A DNA stretch of 7,552 bases from contig JAIEBL010000161.1 in NCBI GenBank assembly GCA_029069015.1, positions 1-7,552 of the forward strand. Reading direction: 5' to 3'. Position 1 is the first letter of the stretch; each line of letters begins with the position of its first letter. This document shows, piece after piece, positions 5,592 through 7,552 of the stretch. A model generated the notes under the pieces. The model saw only the letters and a program-made list of their open reading frames with translations. It ran no database searches and was not told where the DNA came from. A program made the position numbers and the translations under genes. This stretch comes from Clostridiales bacterium (lineage in GTDB: Bacteria > Bacillota > Clostridia > Christensenellales > Pumilibacteraceae).

Positions 5592-7552
5592 ATGAAAAAG
5601 AGATATTTGATCCCTTTACTGTTCGTGTTGCTCGTTGCATCCGCCTGCCTTTTCGCTTGCGGTAACAAGTACAAGACGGGCACCTGGTCGGCAATCGAAT
5701 CGAAGTACGGCACGCAAGGCTTTCATTGCACGCCCGATGCGGACATAAACATAGACGGGTATTTAGACGAGGCGGCATGGACGGAGAAGTGCACGAAGGA
5801 ATTTAACCACGTCGAGCTCGGATGCAGCTTCGTTGTACGCAGCTACTACGACGTAAGCGGCATGTATTTCGGAATGGTCAGCCGCGACTACAACGTGATC
5901 TATTCCCGCGCATACGGCATGCAACAATTCGTGAATTCCGGTTTCATACTGTCGGTTGTTCCCGAGGGAGATACGACGCTCGGTCATAAGTTCAGCGTCG
6001 GGTTTGACGCAGGCAACACCCCGCGCGCCTACGGCTTATACAATTACCTGAGCCGCACGACGGTGCAGGGCGTTGTAAACAGCGGCGAAACCGACGGCAT
6101 GACCACCGAGGTTTTCGTGCCTTGGTCGAACATCGGCTTAACCGTCGAGAATGAAGCGGACGTACCCGAGAAGATTCGCGTGTTCGTGCGCTACAACGTC
6201 ATCTCGGGCGACGTAGGCGCGGGCGGGACCAATATGTATCCTGGGCTGGGCAACGACTACAATTACGGCAAAATGTACAATTTCGGCAAGACGGGGTACT
6301 GCGAGGCGGACCAAAACGGTTGGCTGTTGGGCAACGCGGCAGACGGCTACGCAAAATCGGCCGATTACGATTTCAGCCGTGCGAATGAGGGCATATACGG
6401 CACGGACGCGTCGGGTGACCGTACTCTGACGCCCAACAATAAAAGTATTTTCTTGCGCAACGTGTATTCCGACCGTTTCGTCTACACCATGCGGATCCGT
6501 CCCGATCTCGAAGACGGGTCGGCGGTGCTCGGCAAATATACAAATCGCGCGACGGTCAATCTGATGGGGCAGACGTCGTACGGAATGTACGGCTTCGGCA
6601 TCAGTTTACTGAAAGGCAGCGTAGACAGCAACACCGTGCGCATTACCCGCATCAGCTACGTCGGGCGCGTTTGGACCGACCCGTACGAACAGCAAGCTTT
6701 CTACACGACGCAGCATAGCGGTAGCTTCGCCGATGACGGCGTAACGCTTACGCTGATCAAAGACGGCGACACGTATTACTACGTGTACGGCACGCCCGAG
6801 GACGGCACATACATCGGTTACGACCGCAACGTTATCCACAGCGGCGCGGCTTGCCCCGGCGTTATCACTTGCAACAGTGCGGCGATATTGTCGGATATCC
6901 GGTGTACGACATACGGCAGAAGCGCTCAAGACGACGCCGAAATGATGCGCATACTCAACGGCCTCGGCGCGGCGCGCGTGACGGCTACGGCGACGGGCGG
7001 CGGCGCCGTGACGCTTACCGAGGACGTAGTCCCCGTAGGCGGCGATGCCGAACTGACCTTCCGTTATGCCGGCGGCTCTTACGTGATTGATACGGTCAAG
7101 CGCGTAGTGGGGCAGTCGGTGGAAGATATTACCGCCGACGTTGCCGCAAATGCGGTACACGGCAAATATATCTTAAAGGGCGTTACGACGGATACCGCGG
7201 TAAACGTGACCTTCCGTCAGACCGAAACCCGTACGGCGACCGTTACCCTGACGCCGCCGACCGGCTTCAATATGCCCGCGGCGCTTATCACCGCGGAGGG
7301 TAGGACGGATAAAACCAAATACTACGAGTTGCGCACGGGCGGCACGACCGCTGTTATGCAGGTGCCCGCCGGCGAATACAATTTCCGCGTCATAGTGGCG
7401 GGCTTGACCACCGCTACGTTCGAGTTGGACGTTACCGATAACGCGACGCACACAGTCGCGCTGACGAAAGCGCCGTACGGCGGCAGCGTGACGGTAAACG
7501 GGACCCAACTTACGTCGTCGCAGGAATGGGATTACACCGAGTCGAATAACAC
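5592..7552 (+). CDS. Large modular surface lipoprotein with N-terminal CBM9-like domain (3'-truncated by window edge)
   Basis: The frame runs open from ATG 5592 to the window end: 653 codons with no stop, so the protein continues beyond. MKKRYL plus a hydrophobic core ends in lipobox L-F-A-C (Cys23), predicting a membrane-anchored exported protein. Modules, by my reading: about 44-235 is CBM9-like, with the entry motif IDGYLDEAAW (54-63) and the late-strand motif EVFVPWSNIGL (173-183), both typical of CBM9/DOMON-like sugar-binding folds; about 245-443 is a beta-rich region with concanavalin/LamG-like rhythm; about 461-542 resembles the InlB-B/bacterial-repeat class (ends TTDTAVNVTF); about 547-626 resembles a carboxypeptidase-regulatory or PEGA-like sandwich (VPAGEYNFRV at 591-600); from about 629 another module begins. 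No catalytic motif is seen in the visible part, though one may lie beyond the edge. It probably binds polysaccharide at the surface and works with the adjacent GH43 enzyme. The lipoprotein and CBM9-like calls are fairly firm; the later domains are tentative. Confidence -1.
   Translation, partial: MKKRYLIPLLFVLLVASACLFACGNKYKTGTWSAIESKYGTQGFHCTPDADINIDGYLDEAAWTEKCTKEFNHVELGCSFVVRSYYDVSGMYFGMVSRDYNVIYSRAYGMQQFVNSGFILSVVPEGDTTLGHKFSVGFDAGNTPRAYGLYNYLSRTTVQGVVNSGETDGMTTEVFVPWSNIGLTVENEADVPEKIRVFVRYNVISGDVGAGGTNMYPGLGNDYNYGKMYNFGKTGYCEADQNGWLLGNAADGYAKSADYDFSRANEGIYGTDASGDRTLTPNNKSIFLRNVYSDRFVYTMRIRPDLEDGSAVLGKYTNRATVNLMGQTSYGMYGFGISLLKGSVDSNTVRITRISYVGRVWTDPYEQQAFYTTQHSGSFADDGVTLTLIKDGDTYYYVYGTPEDGTYIGYDRNVIHSGAACPGVITCNSAAILSDIRCTTYGRSAQDDAEMMRILNGLGAARVTATATGGGAVTLTEDVVPVGGDAELTFRYAGGSYVIDTVKRVVGQSVEDITADVAANAVHGKYILKGVTTDTAVNVTFRQTETRTATVTLTPPTGFNMPAALITAEGRTDKTKYYELRTGGTTAVMQVPAGEYNFRVIVAGLTTATFELDVTDNATHTVALTKAPYGGSVTVNGTQLTSSQEWDYTESNN

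Noticed and set aside
6606..7508. Minus-strand open frames (184 and 111 codons) opposite the last gene
   Set aside because: The plus frame from 5592 is uninterrupted, starts with a strong Shine-Dalgarno and lipoprotein signal, and has coherent domains. The antisense products are Arg/His/Ala-rich without motifs.
1..7552. CRISPR array, mobile element, RNA gene or defence system
   Set aside because: I saw no regularly spaced direct repeats, transposase or integrase motifs, tRNA-like cloverleaf or phage-type genes. The DNA is almost fully covered by one coherent sugar-uptake operon.

Overview
The window reads as one plus-strand operon for capturing and importing a carbohydrate, with no sign of a break in transcription. 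Base composition is moderate and CpG-containing. Three proteins carry Gram-positive-style lipoprotein signals (a lipobox ending in Cys-Gly), the Shine-Dalgarno sequences are strong AAGGAG(G), and the gene set (family 1 solute-binding lipoprotein, two MalF/MalG-type permeases, surface-anchored glycosidase) is typical of Bacillota. An uncultured gut or rumen Clostridia lineage is my best guess. It is an inference from gene style only, not a taxonomic identification.

Layout: (1) from the left edge to 1819, a large solute-binding lipoprotein whose true start lies upstream of the window; (2) 1846-2784, a MalF/UgpA-type permease; (3) 2788-3699, a MalG/UgpE-type permease; (4) 3723-5582, a lipid-anchored family 43-type glycoside hydrolase with a C-terminal beta-sandwich module; (5) 5592 to the right edge, a very long modular surface lipoprotein that opens with a CBM9-like domain and has no stop codon before the window ends. 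Gaps between genes are 26, 3, 23 and 9 bases, so no stretch over 300 bases lacks a gene. I see no tRNA, rRNA, mobile element, CRISPR array, terminator or promoter. The operon promoter is presumably upstream of the window.

How the parts fit (inference): the two surface lipoproteins bind and trim a plant-type polysaccharide or its oligosaccharides outside the membrane. The solute-binding lipoprotein captures the released oligosaccharides and the permease pair imports them. No ATP-binding subunit is encoded here, so the importer probably uses an ATPase encoded elsewhere, as MsmX-dependent importers do. GH43 enzymes commonly act on arabinose- or xylose-containing glycans, but the substrate cannot be fixed from this sequence.

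The system is a recognisable Gram-positive polysaccharide-utilisation layout rather than a new class of system. The least ordinary parts are the unfinished modular lipoprotein at the right end and the accessory parts of the GH43 protein.
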